From positions 744,001 through 808,000 of the forward strand of contig NZ_OX352320.1 of NCBI RefSeq assembly GCF_947090785.1: DNA of 64,000 bases, in the 5' to 3' direction. The notes below the pieces were generated by a model, which did no database searches, had not been told where the DNA came from, and saw only the letters and a list, made by a program, of their open reading frames with translations. Position 1 is the stretch's first letter; each line of letters opens with the position of its first letter. Shown here piece by piece: positions 36,104 through 45,728 of the stretch. Origin of the DNA: Rheinheimera sp. MM224. GTDB lineage: Bacteria > Pseudomonadota > Gammaproteobacteria > Enterobacterales > Alteromonadaceae. The position numbers were made by a program, and so were the translations under genes.

Positions 36104-37081
36104 ATGAACAGATTCAGGATCGTCAGTTTAACCGTGCTGTTCGTTTTTATTTTAGGTTACGGCACAGCCTGGTGGGCCAGCAGTGAACCCGAGCTGTTTG
36201 ATGTAAAAGATTTATCGGCCGAACTTAGCCCGGAACATCAGCAAACTGTGGGATACACCACCACAAGTGCGCTTATTCGGGTACTCGAAACTCTGCTGAC
36301 TAAAAATGCCGGTTTTATCAGTAACGATGTGATGCCACCTTTTTCTATGCTGGACAATATGCCGGCCTGGGAGCTGGGCGCTTTGGAAATGTCGCGTGAT
36401 TTAGCTTTGGCACTTCGCAAGGATTTAAGCCGCTCTCAGTCGCAGTCTATTGAAAATCAATACTTAAAACTGGCGCAGCCTATGCTCAATATTGATCATC
36501 GCAGCTGGGCAGTACCAGCAGCAGAAGCTGAATATCAGCAGGCCATTAAACAATTGTCTTTGTATCGTACTGCGTTATTAGACCCCGCTAAAACTGACAG
36601 TCAGTTTTATACCAGAGCGGATAACCTGCGTGATTGGTTAAAAAACGTGGAAAAACGCCTTGGCAGCTACAGCCAGCGTTTGAGTGTCAGTGTTGGCCAG
36701 GACAGATTAAACACAGATTTGGCTGGTGATAAAAATGCCAGACAATCGACTGTGACTGCTGAATCCAACAGAATTAAAACCAGTTGGTGGAGTATAGATG
36801 ATGAGTTTTATGAGGCACGTGGTGCTTGCTGGGCTTTGTTACATCTATTAAAAGCGATAGAATTGGATTTCGCCGACGTGTTAACCAACAAAAACGCGAT
36901 GATTAGCTTACGCCAGATTGTCCGTGAACTGGAAGCGACACAACAGCCGGTTTGGAGTCCAATGATTCTGAATGGCCGGGGTTTTGGCTTTATGGCAAAC
37001 CACAGTCTGGTGATGGCGAATTATATCTCCAGGGCCAATGCGGCTCTGTTGGATTTAACTGAATTATTAGCGCAAGGATAA
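36104..37081 (+). CDS. DUF2333 membrane-anchored protein
   Basis: This 325-residue protein has one N-terminal transmembrane helix (5-27) and a periplasmic helical domain. The DUF2333 family is recognised by GFISNDVMPPFSMLDNMPAWELG and SWWSIDDEFYEARGACWALLH. No function is established for the family. AGGAG precedes ATG 36104; the gene lies between the copper chaperone and the TIGR04219 porin-like gene, 3 bases from the latter. Confidence 0.87.
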   Translation: MNRFRIVSLTVLFVFILGYGTAWWASSEPELFDVKDLSAELSPEHQQTVGYTTTSALIRVLETLLTKNAGFISNDVMPPFSMLDNMPAWELGALEMSRDLALALRKDLSRSQSQSIENQYLKLAQPMLNIDHRSWAVPAAEAEYQQAIKQLSLYRTALLDPAKTDSQFYTRADNLRDWLKNVEKRLGSYSQRLSVSVGQDRLNTDLAGDKNARQSTVTAESNRIKTSWWSIDDEFYEARGACWALLHLLKAIELDFADVLTNKNAMISLRQIVRELEATQQPVWSPMILNGRGFGFMANHSLVMANYISRANAALLDLTELLAQG

Positions 37082-37084
37082 AGC

Positions 37085-37834
37085 ATGAAAAAGTCTGTAT
37101 TAAGTATGGTAGCTGTCGCGGTGCTGGCTGTTCCGGCAGCAATGGCGGATACCATTGGTGGTGTATACCTTGGTGCTGATCTGCATTTTGCCGACGCCAA
37201 AGGTGGTTTTGGCCAGACTGGTAACCAGCAGGACTTTGATTTTGACGACAAGAATTTAAGCAGCTTTTATATCAAAGTTGAACATCCGGTACCTTTGTTA
37301 CCGAATATCAAGTTGCAACGTAACAGCTTAAGCTCCAAGGGTAATACCACTTTAAACCGGACCTTTGTGTTTGATGATCAAATTTTTGCTGTAGGCACTG
37401 ATGTTGCTCAGGATGTGGATTTATCTAACATTGACGCCACTTTTTATTATGAAATTCTGGACAATGATTTAGTCAGCCTGGATTTAGGTGTCACAGCCAA
37501 ATACATAGATGGCGATATTACTGTTGCGACTCAAGGTCAAAGTGCAACCCAGGATTTGTCTGCTGTCATTCCTATGGGTTACCTGTACGGTAGTTTTGGT
37601 TTATTAGGCACAGGCACCAAAGTTTTTGCTGAAGTGAATTATGTTAGCTACGACGGCAGTTCTTTGTCTGATATGCAGTTTGGTATAGCTTATGAATTGA
37701 TCGATTCATTGGCTATTGATCTGGCTTTAAAAGCCGGTGTCAAGAAGACCAAACTGGAACTGGACGACATTGATAACGTAGACGCAGATTTAACCTTCGA
37801 CGGTGCTTTTATTTCTGCTGAACTGCATTTCTAA
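37085..37834 (+). CDS. TIGR04219-like outer-membrane beta-barrel protein
   Basis: This 249-residue protein has a signal peptide MKKSVLSMVAVAVLAVPAAMA and then alternating amphipathic strands ending in FISAELHF, the C-terminal aromatic typical of outer-membrane insertion. GGVYLGADLHF, the acidic QQDFDFDDKNLSSFYIKVEHP and LPNIKLQRN recall family TIGR04219. Function is unknown. AAGG precedes the ATG. It ends a three-gene operon; a strong hairpin follows at 37851. Confidence 0.83.
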   Translation: MKKSVLSMVAVAVLAVPAAMADTIGGVYLGADLHFADAKGGFGQTGNQQDFDFDDKNLSSFYIKVEHPVPLLPNIKLQRNSLSSKGNTTLNRTFVFDDQIFAVGTDVAQDVDLSNIDATFYYEILDNDLVSLDLGVTAKYIDGDITVATQGQSATQDLSAVIPMGYLYGSFGLLGTGTKVFAEVNYVSYDGSSLSDMQFGIAYELIDSLAIDLALKAGVKKTKLELDDIDNVDADLTFDGAFISAELHF

Positions 37835-37850
37835 AACCGCGGCCAATCCC

Positions 37851-37888
37851 GCCCTCAAAGCAGAATCTTGTTGTTCTGCTTTGAGGGC
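37851..37888. terminator. 15-bp perfect hairpin after the TIGR04219-like gene
   Basis: GCCCTCAAAGCAGAA pairs perfectly with TTCTGCTTTGAGGGC over an 8-base loop. No T-run follows (CCAGCTTATAG), so it may be a Rho-independent-like stop, an mRNA 3' stabiliser or a protein site. Confidence 0.5.
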
Positions 37889-37929
37889 CAGCTTATAGTG
37901 CAAGTCAGGGATATCAGGGTTCAATTGAC

Positions 37930-39528
37930 ATGACGTTAAAAGCTAAACTGGGTTTGGTGTTGAGTTCTATGGTGCTGATCGCATCTTGTCTTTATGCGTC
38001 AGCAAATCTGCAATTACGGCATGAAACTTTGGTCAGAGTCCAGGCTGAACAGCAATTGCTGATGAGTTTGTCTTTGATGGTTGAACCCTTTTTAGCTCAG
38101 AATAAAGTAGAGCAGGTGAAAGGTCATCTGCTTGCCACCAGCTTTTCCAGCACTTTACCTATCAAAGCTATTTTGGTGTATCAGGCCGATGGTAATTTAT
38201 TTGCCGCCACTCAATTTCCCCGCGAACTGTTTAACTTTAGCCCGACACGAGATTTAACAGGGCAAAAAGCGTTGCAGGACGGTTCTACTCTGTTGTGGTC
38301 TGCAGTGATGGTCACGCCAGCCAGTATGAGTTATTTCGATACCAACAAAGTTGCAGCAGAAGGCAGCACTTTAGGTTATGTGGCCATTCAAATTTCTCCA
38401 CTACGTTTATCTCAGCTTTGGTGGTGGCAAAGCATTCTGTGGGGTTGTGCATTACTGATTATTGTTGCTTTAGCTTTGTTATGGCAGCGACGAATTTTCA
38501 AAACTCAACACCAACGCTGGCAAGGCTTTTTAAGACAAGTCCGTACTTTAGCCCCGTCGAATTCAGACAGTAAAAAGCTCAATGAGTTTGATAGCGCTGA
38601 AATGACGTTGTTATTCCGCTCGCTTTACGCTCAGCAGCAACAGATTCAACAGCAACTGCAGCAGCAAAGTCAGGCCGAACAACTGCAGGGGCAGAACCAC
38701 GATGCACAACGCGAGCAATTAGCCATCAGCTATCAGCAAAAGTTAGCTGTCTTAAACGACGAACTAAAAACCAGTCAGTGCAAGTTGCAACAGTGGCAGC
38801 AACTTTGTGTGTTAGAGCAGGCCGGGCAGTTAAAACAACAAGCGACGTTACTGCGTTGGTTGTTGACGCAGGACTTGTTAGATAAAACGGAATTACAACC
38901 TCAGACGGTCTGGTTCCCGGACTGGTTAGCTCAGCAAGTGGTAGCCTGGCAGCACGATTTTAAAGTAGCAGAAGTACCTTTTGTGTTGGTCGAAGACCCG
39001 GCACTGAGTTTATCTGAGTTAGAGTTTTGCACCCAGCATACGGCAGAGTTGCTCAAACAAATCATTTGTCTGATCCTGCAGGACCTGCAACAACACGAGC
39101 TGAGTTTGCACATCCACCTGCACACTTTTTCTGATAACAAGTTGCTCTTGCAGTTTGACCATGCAGGTCCGAGTTTTGCGATACAGCAAGTACTGGTTAA
39201 CACAGATCTTCCAGGTTCAGCTGTGTTGCCCCAATTGTGTGCCCGATTGTTATCTCGTCTGGGCGCCCGATTATCCGTTTCCGCTTTAGAGGATTTGGGT
39301 TGTTCTGTACGTCTGGAATTGCCATTAACAGCAGTTTTGACCAAAGAGCTGCCTATGTTTCAGACCGCTATTTATCTGGATAACAACGAGTATACGCGCT
39401 GCGATACTGAAACAAAGTGTCTATTCAGTCGCAGAGCAAGTGATTTACTTGCAGCAGATCGAGCAGCTTCAGGCAGAGTTGCAACATCGTTTAGTGGACT
39501 TAGTGCTGGTGCAGCTGCCCGCTCCTGA
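37930..39528 (+). pseudogene. Hybrid sensor kinase, 5' part (frameshifted near 39400)
   Basis: The first 490 or so residues read well: a TM helix (5-25), a periplasmic sensor, a second TM (about 167-187), a Gln-rich coiled coil (230-300) and a degenerate HATPase-like region ending GCSVRLELPL. A receiver-like domain then starts (MFQTAIYLDNNEYTR), after which the frame runs into a nonsensical Ser/Ala/Arg-rich tail and stops. Dropping the T at 39400 joins it smoothly to the frame of the piece below. No H-box histidine is seen, so even the intact protein would be an atypical kinase, BarA-like in outline. It is either a true pseudogene or carries a sequencing error. Confidence 0.75.
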
Positions 39529-40096
39529 CGACACTCCGGAGCTGTGGACAGAATTACATCAGTTGACTGCCCGCAGTCAGATGGTGGCATTTTGTGATCA
39601 GGTTCATCTGACTTATTGGTCCTCTCTGCTTCGTTGCCCTGTATTGGCTAATCCTATGTTGTCAGCCCGGATCCGACAGCATCTTGGTGAAAGGTTACAA
39701 AGCAACAGTATGCGATTGCTGGTGGTAGACGACAATAAAACCAATCTGGCTTTTGTAAAAGCTATGCTGAGCCAACAGCAATTTGAAGTCGATACTGCTG
39801 CTACAGGGACGGAAGCAATACGGCTGGCCAAAAGCAGCAGGTATCAGTTAATCCTGATGGATATTCAACTGCCGGACATGTCGGGTGTTTTAGCAACCCA
39901 TATGATCAGACAGTTACCACAACATCAGGAGACTGTGATTATGGCTTTTACTGCCCATGCTTTACCGGATGAAATTAGTCAGTTTCATCAGGCGGGCATG
40001 AATGATGTGGTGATTAAGCCGTTAGATGCACATAAAGTGGCGGACTTGATTCGCCGTTGCCAACAGCTCAGCCCTCAAAATCTAATACCGGGCTAA
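39440..40096 (+). pseudogene. Hybrid sensor kinase, 3' part with receiver domain
   Basis: This frame is open from before 39401 and continues the interrupted receiver-like domain (AILKQSVYSVAEQVIYLQQ). It then holds a complete receiver: LLVVDDNKTNLAFVKAML, phospho-acceptor Asp in LILMDIQLPDMSG, Thr/Ala in AFTAHAL and Lys in VIKPLD. The GTG at 39440 has no strong ribosome-binding site and would cut a domain in half, so an independent gene is unlikely. Its end overlaps the convergent TIGR03899 gene by 29 bases. Confidence 0.75.
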
Positions 40097-40982
40097 AGAG
40101 TTGTTTCACAGCCTGCAGATAAGCCGGGTTGGCCTGGCTGTTCAGCAGTGGCAATAACTCAACACCAACAGCGGTAAATTTATAGTATTGCAGCACCACA
40201 CCTGAATGTTTGGCTTTGCAGGTCAACTGGTGCTGATGGTACTGCAACTGCAAAGGTTGATCCGGGATCAATTCACCACTTTCTATTTCAATTTGATGTA
40301 ACAGGTTTAAATCAATCAGGCTTAAGATTTGCGGAAAAGTCAGGCCAAACTGGCTCAGATTCAACACAGCTCTGCTACGGCCTGTCAGGATTTGCCAGAT
40401 TGAAGGTTTACGCACATAACCAAAATAGATATGGCCACTGTCCTGTAGTCGGACCCTGCAGGTTAGGCTGGCCGCTTTTTGCAAGGCTAAAGCTTCTTTA
40501 AAACTCATGCGTTGTAATAAAAATAAGGTTTTTAGTGAGAAGCTGCCTGGCTGACCAATTTCTCCAGCCAGTATTTTAGCCCAGAGTTGCTGCATGGTCT
40601 GGTTCGAAATATTTAATACTAAATCACAGTATTGCTGAAACCAGTCGGGATCCACATCTATATCAGCAACGTAATCAGGGCAGTAGTCTAAAGCTAACGC
40701 CATTATTTTTTCTAAATTCGATTGCTGCCGCTCTTTATGCATACGTTCACGGCGTTCAGCGCGTTGATGCAGGCTAGGGCCTTTAAAGTCTGAATCAATA
40801 GCAACTGGTGCGCCCGAGCGTTGTGCCAGGCGTTGATGGCGTTGGTTAAAGTCACTGCTTTGGACCGAATTCACTGATTCTGCGTCACTTGTGCTGGTTT
40901 TTGCCGTAAATTCATGGCCAAGCTGGTTACGGGCCAGTTGCAGTAAACGTTGATGACCCCGGCCTGCAGAGACTTTCTGCAT
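40068..40982 (-). CDS. TIGR03899 family protein
   Basis: This 304-residue predicted cytoplasmic protein belongs to a family confined to marine gammaproteobacteria. Characteristic stretches are ERRERMHKERQQSNLEKIMALAL, DPDWFQQYCDLVLNISN and MQQLWAKILAGEIGQPGSFS. The latter resembles DUF2806-type regions. AGGGG six bases before ATG 40982 sets the start; the frame stays open upstream but the extra 95 residues have no coding character. Function is unknown. Confidence 0.82.
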   Translation of the reverse strand: MQKVSAGRGHQRLLQLARNQLGHEFTAKTSTSDAESVNSVQSSDFNQRHQRLAQRSGAPVAIDSDFKGPSLHQRAERRERMHKERQQSNLEKIMALALDYCPDYVADIDVDPDWFQQYCDLVLNISNQTMQQLWAKILAGEIGQPGSFSLKTLFLLQRMSFKEALALQKAASLTCRVRLQDSGHIYFGYVRKPSIWQILTGRSRAVLNLSQFGLTFPQILSLIDLNLLHQIEIESGELIPDQPLQLQYHQHQLTCKAKHSGVVLQYYKFTAVGVELLPLLNSQANPAYLQAVKQLFSPVLDFEG

Positions 40983-41291
40983 CAATACACCCCTGATGGC
41001 GACAGATTTTAGTGCTGAATTTTCACAATAGCGCAAAAAATAAGGTTCGACTCTAAAAGAAGTTTGTGAAAGTGTTAACTTTATGATTCTCAATGATTTT
41101 AATAAAATGGATTGCTTTTTTTGCCTGAGGGTATAGTGTAGACAGACTGGATTAAAAGTATACAAAGGATAGCGGTGGGGCAGGGCCCTGATTGCCAAAC
41201 AAAATTCAGGGTATATGCTTATATATATGCAATAGAACCTTGATATGCTTTCAAAAAGAACCCCCACAGCTGATGTAAAAAAGGTCGGAGC
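40983..41291. other. 309-base divergent intergenic region
   Basis: This AT-rich region contains the promoters of the TIGR03899 gene and the divergent REC-GGDEF-EAL gene. A weak Fur-like sequence lies at 41081-41099. I see no gene or repeat. Confidence 0.5.
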
Positions 41292-43508
41292 ATGGTGTCA
41301 AAAGCAGCAGATGATGATTTTCTGTTCCTCGCAGAAGACGAAACAAATTTGGAAGCAGAAACGCAATCCAGTGGCGAATGGCACCTGTTGATTGTTGATG
41401 ATGATGAAGAAATTCATACAGTTACAAAGTTAGCTTTATCCGATTTGTTGGTACTTGACCGTAAATTGGTATTTCACCATGCATTTTCCGGCAAAGAAGC
41501 GCTGAAATTTCTGGCTCAGAATCCTTATATTGCCGTCATTCTGCTTGATGTCGTGATGGAATCTGACGATGCTGGTCTGAAAGTTGTACAGCAAATCCGT
41601 GATGAATTAAAAATGGATGAAGTGCGGATAGTATTGCGCACTGGCCAGCCTGGTTATGCTCCGGAAGAGAGTGTGATCAAAGAATACGACATCAACGACT
41701 ATAAAACGAAAACTGAGCTGACCCGCAATAAGCTGGTTACCGCTATTATTTCGTCCATTCGAAGCTATCAGCAAATCCGTACTATTAACCAGAACCGCAT
41801 TGGCTTGCAGAAAATCATTAATGCCGGTGCTAATTTACTGGAACAGCATTCCTTACATGAATTCTCTGAAGGGGTGGTGACTCAGATCTCTTCTTTGATT
41901 GGTTTACATGCCGAAGGTGTGCTTTGTGCACAGATTGAAGATGATGGCAGTAGTAGCGACAATATCTATGTATTGGGTGCCGCAGGGCATTATGCTCCTT
42001 ATATTAAATGCAAACTGGAGCGGTTGAATAACAATAGAATTATTCAGCAAATCACCACTTGCCTGGCTGAGCGGCGTCACATCTTTACCGAAAAAGATAC
42101 GGTGTTGTATCTGGGCAATACTGAACATGCAGCTGCTGTTTATATTGAAACCAACAGGCCGGTGGAAGATTTTGATCGTCAACTGATCGAAGTGTTTTTA
42201 AGTAATATATCTATTGGCTATGAAAACGTCACTTTGTTTCAGCAGCTTAAACACGCCGCTTATATTGATCCTTTAACCAAAACGCCAAACCGCAACGAGT
42301 TTACCTCTTTATTGCAGGAAACCCGACGTCTTGATCCTGCCCGTAATGTAGCTGTACTGATTGATATTGATCATTTCTCTGATGTAAATGATGGTTTAGG
42401 CCAGGAGACAGGCAACGAGCTATTAATAGCGATTACACACAGGCTGGTGGCTCAGTTTGGCGAGATTGCACAAATTGGTCGTATTGGTGCTGATGTGTTT
42501 GGTTTAATTGGGCCAGAGCAAGCGCTGACCCCTGAATCCTTATCAGGCATTTTTGAAATGCCGTTCCAGTGCTCTGAACACTCGTTGCAAGTGAACGCCA
42601 GCTTCGGATTCTGCCGCTTACGTGACAGTGCTATGCATGGTCTGACTATTCTGAAGCATGTGTATATTGCGCTGAACAGAGCAAAAAAACATCTGTCGCA
42701 AAACTTTGAGTACTACAGTGCGCAGATGGAAGAGCAGATGGTCGACCGGCTGGTGATGCTCCGAAGCCTGAGATCGGATTTCCAGAAAGACAAACTGCAA
42801 CTCTGGTATCAGCCGCAAATTTGTTTAAAAAGCGGCCATGTGCTGGGGATGGAGGCGCTGTTGCGCTGGCCTCAACCGGACGGCAGTTTTATTTCTCCGG
42901 CTGTGTTTATTCCGCTGGCAGAGTACTCAGGCCTGATCATTGAAATCGGCGACTGGGTGTTACAGCAGGCCTGTAAACAATTACAAAGTTTAAAAGCACA
43001 GGGTTTTGCTCATTTGCGTATAGCTGTCAATGTGTCTATGCCGCAATTCCGTAATCATCGTTTTGTGCAGTCTGTGATTGATTGTGTCGAACGTTACCAG
43101 GTTGACCCTGCACTGGTCGAATTGGAAATCACCGAATCTGTGGTGATGGACGACCCGAAAATCGTCATTGCTGCTTTAAATAAATTGAAAACCTTTGGTA
43201 TTAAAGTCGCGATTGATGACTTTGGTATAGGCTTTTCATCCTTAAGTTATTTACAACAGTTACCGCTGGACCGCATAAAAATTGATCGTGCTTTTATTCA
43301 GGGGTTCGCCCTGCCTAATGGCACTTTAATTGCCGAAACTATTGTTAATCTGGGGCAGAAACTTGGGTTGGCCACTATAGCCGAAGGTATAGAAACTCAG
43401 GCGCAGGAAGATGCGGTGCGTGCTATGGGATGTCAGGAAGTACAAGGTTTTATGTACGCCAAGCCGATGACAGCTGCGGATTTAGTGAAATTTTTGTCTA
43501 AAAGTTAA
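41292..43508 (+). CDS. REC-DUF3369-GGDEF-EAL c-di-GMP regulator
   Basis: This 738-residue cytoplasmic protein has a receiver at about 30-155 (LLIVDDDEEIH, Asp in VILLDVVME), DUF3369 (SIRSYQQIRTINQNR ... GVVTQISSLIG) at about 155-310, a degenerate GGDEF (IGADVFGL in place of GGDEF), and an EAL domain with full catalytic residues (MEALLRW, AVNVSM, ELEITESVV, IDDFGIGFSSL, KIDRAF, AEGIET, EVQGFMYAKP). The predicted role is a phosphorylation-controlled c-di-GMP phosphodiesterase. GGAG precedes the ATG. The partner kinase is not adjacent unless it is the broken hybrid kinase upstream. Confidence 0.94.
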   Translation: MVSKAADDDFLFLAEDETNLEAETQSSGEWHLLIVDDDEEIHTVTKLALSDLLVLDRKLVFHHAFSGKEALKFLAQNPYIAVILLDVVMESDDAGLKVVQQIRDELKMDEVRIVLRTGQPGYAPEESVIKEYDINDYKTKTELTRNKLVTAIISSIRSYQQIRTINQNRIGLQKIINAGANLLEQHSLHEFSEGVVTQISSLIGLHAEGVLCAQIEDDGSSSDNIYVLGAAGHYAPYIKCKLERLNNNRIIQQITTCLAERRHIFTEKDTVLYLGNTEHAAAVYIETNRPVEDFDRQLIEVFLSNISIGYENVTLFQQLKHAAYIDPLTKTPNRNEFTSLLQETRRLDPARNVAVLIDIDHFSDVNDGLGQETGNELLIAITHRLVAQFGEIAQIGRIGADVFGLIGPEQALTPESLSGIFEMPFQCSEHSLQVNASFGFCRLRDSAMHGLTILKHVYIALNRAKKHLSQNFEYYSAQMEEQMVDRLVMLRSLRSDFQKDKLQLWYQPQICLKSGHVLGMEALLRWPQPDGSFISPAVFIPLAEYSGLIIEIGDWVLQQACKQLQSLKAQGFAHLRIAVNVSMPQFRNHRFVQSVIDCVERYQVDPALVELEITESVVMDDPKIVIAALNKLKTFGIKVAIDDFGIGFSSLSYLQQLPLDRIKIDRAFIQGFALPNGTLIAETIVNLGQKLGLATIAEGIETQAQEDAVRAMGCQEVQGFMYAKPMTAADLVKFLSKS

Positions 43509-43523
43509 GCGTAATTCACCTAT

Positions 43524-43553
43524 AAAAAAGCCGACTTTAACGTCGGCTTTTTT
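43524..43553. terminator. Bidirectional terminator
   Basis: An AAAAAAGCCGAC/GTCGGCTTTTTT stem with a TTTAAC loop between the convergent EAL and chemoreceptor genes. A- and T-runs on both sides let it work in both directions. Confidence 0.92.
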
Positions 43554-43566
43554 ATCATCGAAAGTT

Positions 43567-44706
43567 TTAGCGACTGGCAATCGAAGCCAGCTGTTCACCC
43601 AGCTGTTGTAAATCTTTGCTATTTTGTTGGCTTTGTGTGGTGTGTGTGGTGATATCGCGCATATAAGTCACCATAGCTTTAGTTAAATGCTGCTGCTCAT
43701 CTGTCGCAGAGGCTATTTCCTGATTCATAGCGCAAATTTGCGCTATGCTGCCGGTAATTTCCTGCAAAGACAGGCCCGCCTGATTGGCAGACTGCACACT
43801 TAAATCCGCTTGTTCGCTGCTTAACTTCATTTTTTGCACTGCTTCACGGGCAGCACTTTGCAACTGCTCAATGGTGCGCTGAATTTGTTCAGTTGATTTT
43901 TGTGTGCGTGATGCCAGAGTGCGTACTTCATCCGCAACTACAGCAAAACCGCGGCCTTGTTCGCCAGCCCGGGCTGCTTCTATGGCTGCGTTGAGTGCCA
44001 ATAAGTTGGTTTGTTCAGCTATACCTTTAATCACTTCAAGTACAGCACCTACCTGATTACTGTCTTGTTCCAGCTGAGCAATGGTGGCAGAAGCTTGCTG
44101 TAAATTCAGCGCCAGTTGCTCGATATTCTGCACTGTACTGGATACTGTTTGCTGACCTTGTTTAGCAATTTGATTGGAGTGGTTGGCAGCTTCTGCTGCT
44201 AAATTTGCACTTTGTACTTCGTCCAGCACACTTTGGTTCATAGACTCAACCATATTCAGGGTTTGGCCCACAATCTGTTGCTGCTGTCCCAGATGCTTTT
44301 GTTCTTCTGAGGCCATTTGGCGTATGGATGTGACCAGCTGTTTCAACTGTTCTGTCTGATTGGACGAGTCTTGTTGTTGCTGTTTTAACTGACTGAGCCA
44401 TTGGTTAAATTGCTCGCGAGCCTGAGTCAGCTCAGTTGATGTAGCTGCGCTTAACTGCAGACCTAAGTTTTTTTCCTGCACTGAACGTTGAATTAATATT
44501 TTTTGTTCAGCAATGTAGTTTTGATAGCCCTTTACAGCAGATTGAGCAAATACCCAGTTTAATACCAGCACTACTGCGATGATGAGCGCTGACCAAAACC
44601 AATGTTGTGCTGCTAATACAGTCACCAATAACAACATAGTTACCAGTGTGATGACGCTTGACAGCATCATCTTGGTCCGCGCAGACCCGAAATCAAATAA
44701 AGCCAT
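43567..44706 (-). CDS. Methyl-accepting chemotaxis protein without periplasmic sensor
   Basis: This 379-residue receptor has two adjacent transmembrane helices (about 12-31 and 35-51) with almost no periplasmic loop, no HAMP domain that I can recognise, and a long Gln-rich coiled coil leading to the conserved hairpin ([24 protein letters not shown]). Any signal must come through the membrane or from the cytoplasm. There is no CheR pentapeptide. It is a single gene ending at the bidirectional terminator. Confidence 0.9.
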   Translation of the reverse strand: MALFDFGSARTKMMLSSVITLVTMLLLVTVLAAQHWFWSALIIAVVLVLNWVFAQSAVKGYQNYIAEQKILIQRSVQEKNLGLQLSAATSTELTQAREQFNQWLSQLKQQQQDSSNQTEQLKQLVTSIRQMASEEQKHLGQQQQIVGQTLNMVESMNQSVLDEVQSANLAAEAANHSNQIAKQGQQTVSSTVQNIEQLALNLQQASATIAQLEQDSNQVGAVLEVIKGIAEQTNLLALNAAIEAARAGEQGRGFAVVADEVRTLASRTQKSTEQIQRTIEQLQSAAREAVQKMKLSSEQADLSVQSANQAGLSLQEITGSIAQICAMNQEIASATDEQQHLTKAMVTYMRDITTHTTQSQQNSKDLQQLGEQLASIASR

Positions 44707-44936
44707 AACCTTACCCCTGAATCACTTCACTGACGACGCTGAAGTGGAATTTATTATTGTAATAATTAAAAATGGCCTGTTAAACCACGCCAAATCTGCT
44801 GCTGAAAATAACAGATATTTACAGAAGTTTTTATCAGATTTTGCGTTTTTTTGATAAAAAAGTGCTGCTTGTGAGCAAAGCTATTGGAAGAGTGATTATT
44901 ACCGAAAAAAGTGCTGAATTTCGGGGGCGTAGTGAA

Positions 44937-44965
44937 TAAAAAAACGGCACCTTGGTGCCGTTTTC
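44937..44965 (-). terminator. ppa terminator
   Basis: ACGGCACC/GGTGCCGT stem flanked by A- and T-runs, 12 bases after the ppa stop on the minus strand. Confidence 0.9.
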
Positions 44966-44976
44966 AGTTGCAGATA

Positions 44977-45507
44977 TTACTTCTGCTGAGCGCGTTCAAA
45001 TGAGCTGACGATTTCAGCTTTGGCTTCAGCTTTGTCGCCCCAGCCAATCACTTTTACCCATTTACCTGGCTCTAACTCTTTATAACGTTCAAAGAAATGC
45101 TGGATTTGATTTTTCAGCAGTTCTGGCACGTCGTTCAGATCCTGGATGTTGTCATAAATTTTAGTCAGTTTGCTGATTGGCACAGCTAAAACTTTGGCGT
45201 CTTCACCCGCTTCGTCTGCCATTTTTAATACAGCGACAGGACGGCATTTAATCACAGCACCTGGTACCAGCGGGTATGGTGTTGGCACTAATACGTCAAC
45301 CGGGTCACCGTCTAACGACAGAGTGTGGTTTACGAAGCCATAGTTGCACGGGTAAAACATTGGCGTTGACATAAAACGGTCAACCCAGACTGTACCTGTG
45401 TCTTTGTCCACTTCGTATTTAATTGGATCGGCATTAGCCGGAATTTCAATGATGACATTAATTTCATCTGGCAGATTTTTACCTGCGGCAACCTGACTTA
45501 AGCTCAT
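44977..45507 (-). CDS. ppa: Inorganic pyrophosphatase
   Basis: This class I soluble pyrophosphatase of 176 residues has the E. coli length. It hydrolyses PPi and so drives biosynthesis. The metal-binding signature DGDPVDVLV and the upstream PYNYGF-like [10 protein letters not shown] are present, as is [11 protein letters not shown]. It is a single-gene unit in front of a terminator. Confidence 0.97.
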   Translation of the reverse strand: MSLSQVAAGKNLPDEINVIIEIPANADPIKYEVDKDTGTVWVDRFMSTPMFYPCNYGFVNHTLSLDGDPVDVLVPTPYPLVPGAVIKCRPVAVLKMADEAGEDAKVLAVPISKLTKIYDNIQDLNDVPELLKNQIQHFFERYKELEPGKWVKVIGWGDKAEAKAEIVSSFERAQQK

Positions 45508-45565
45508 AACGCTTCCTCTGTTCTGAAATTTGGTGCTGCATTATAGCAGCGGACGTAAATATGGC

Positions 45566-45721
45566 TATAGCCGTCGTACCTGAAGCTGCAGCTTTGTTGC
45601 CTGCGAGCTTTCGCCCCAGTCACATAGGACAACTATGCTCCTGGGGTCTCAATCTCTTGTCGTCGCGCTGCAACTCCAATTACTTAGGCTAATAGCCGGT
45701 GTACTTGAAGCTGCAGCTTTT
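45566..45721. repeat. Intergenic element with direct repeats and internal hairpin
   Basis: A 32-base sequence (TATAGCC-GTGTAC-type start then TGAAGCTGCAGCTTT) occurs at 45566-45597 and again at 45690-45721 with a few changes. Between them is a hairpin at 45613-45645 (CCCCAG ... CTGGGG with inner ATAG/CTAT). This resembles interspersed elements of Alteromonadales intergenic regions. No ORF is convincing in it. It fills most of the gap between ppa and fbp. Confidence 0.55.
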
Positions 45722-45728
45722 ACCAAGC

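Noticed and set aside
41081..41099. Fur-like sequence in the TIGR03899/REC-GGDEF-EAL intergenic region
   Set aside because: Only about 10 of 15 positions fit the consensus, and neither neighbour is an iron gene.
40983..41267. N-terminal extension of the TIGR03899 protein
   Set aside because: AT-rich, Ile/Tyr/Phe-heavy translation without coding character; ATG 40982 has a good ribosome-binding site.
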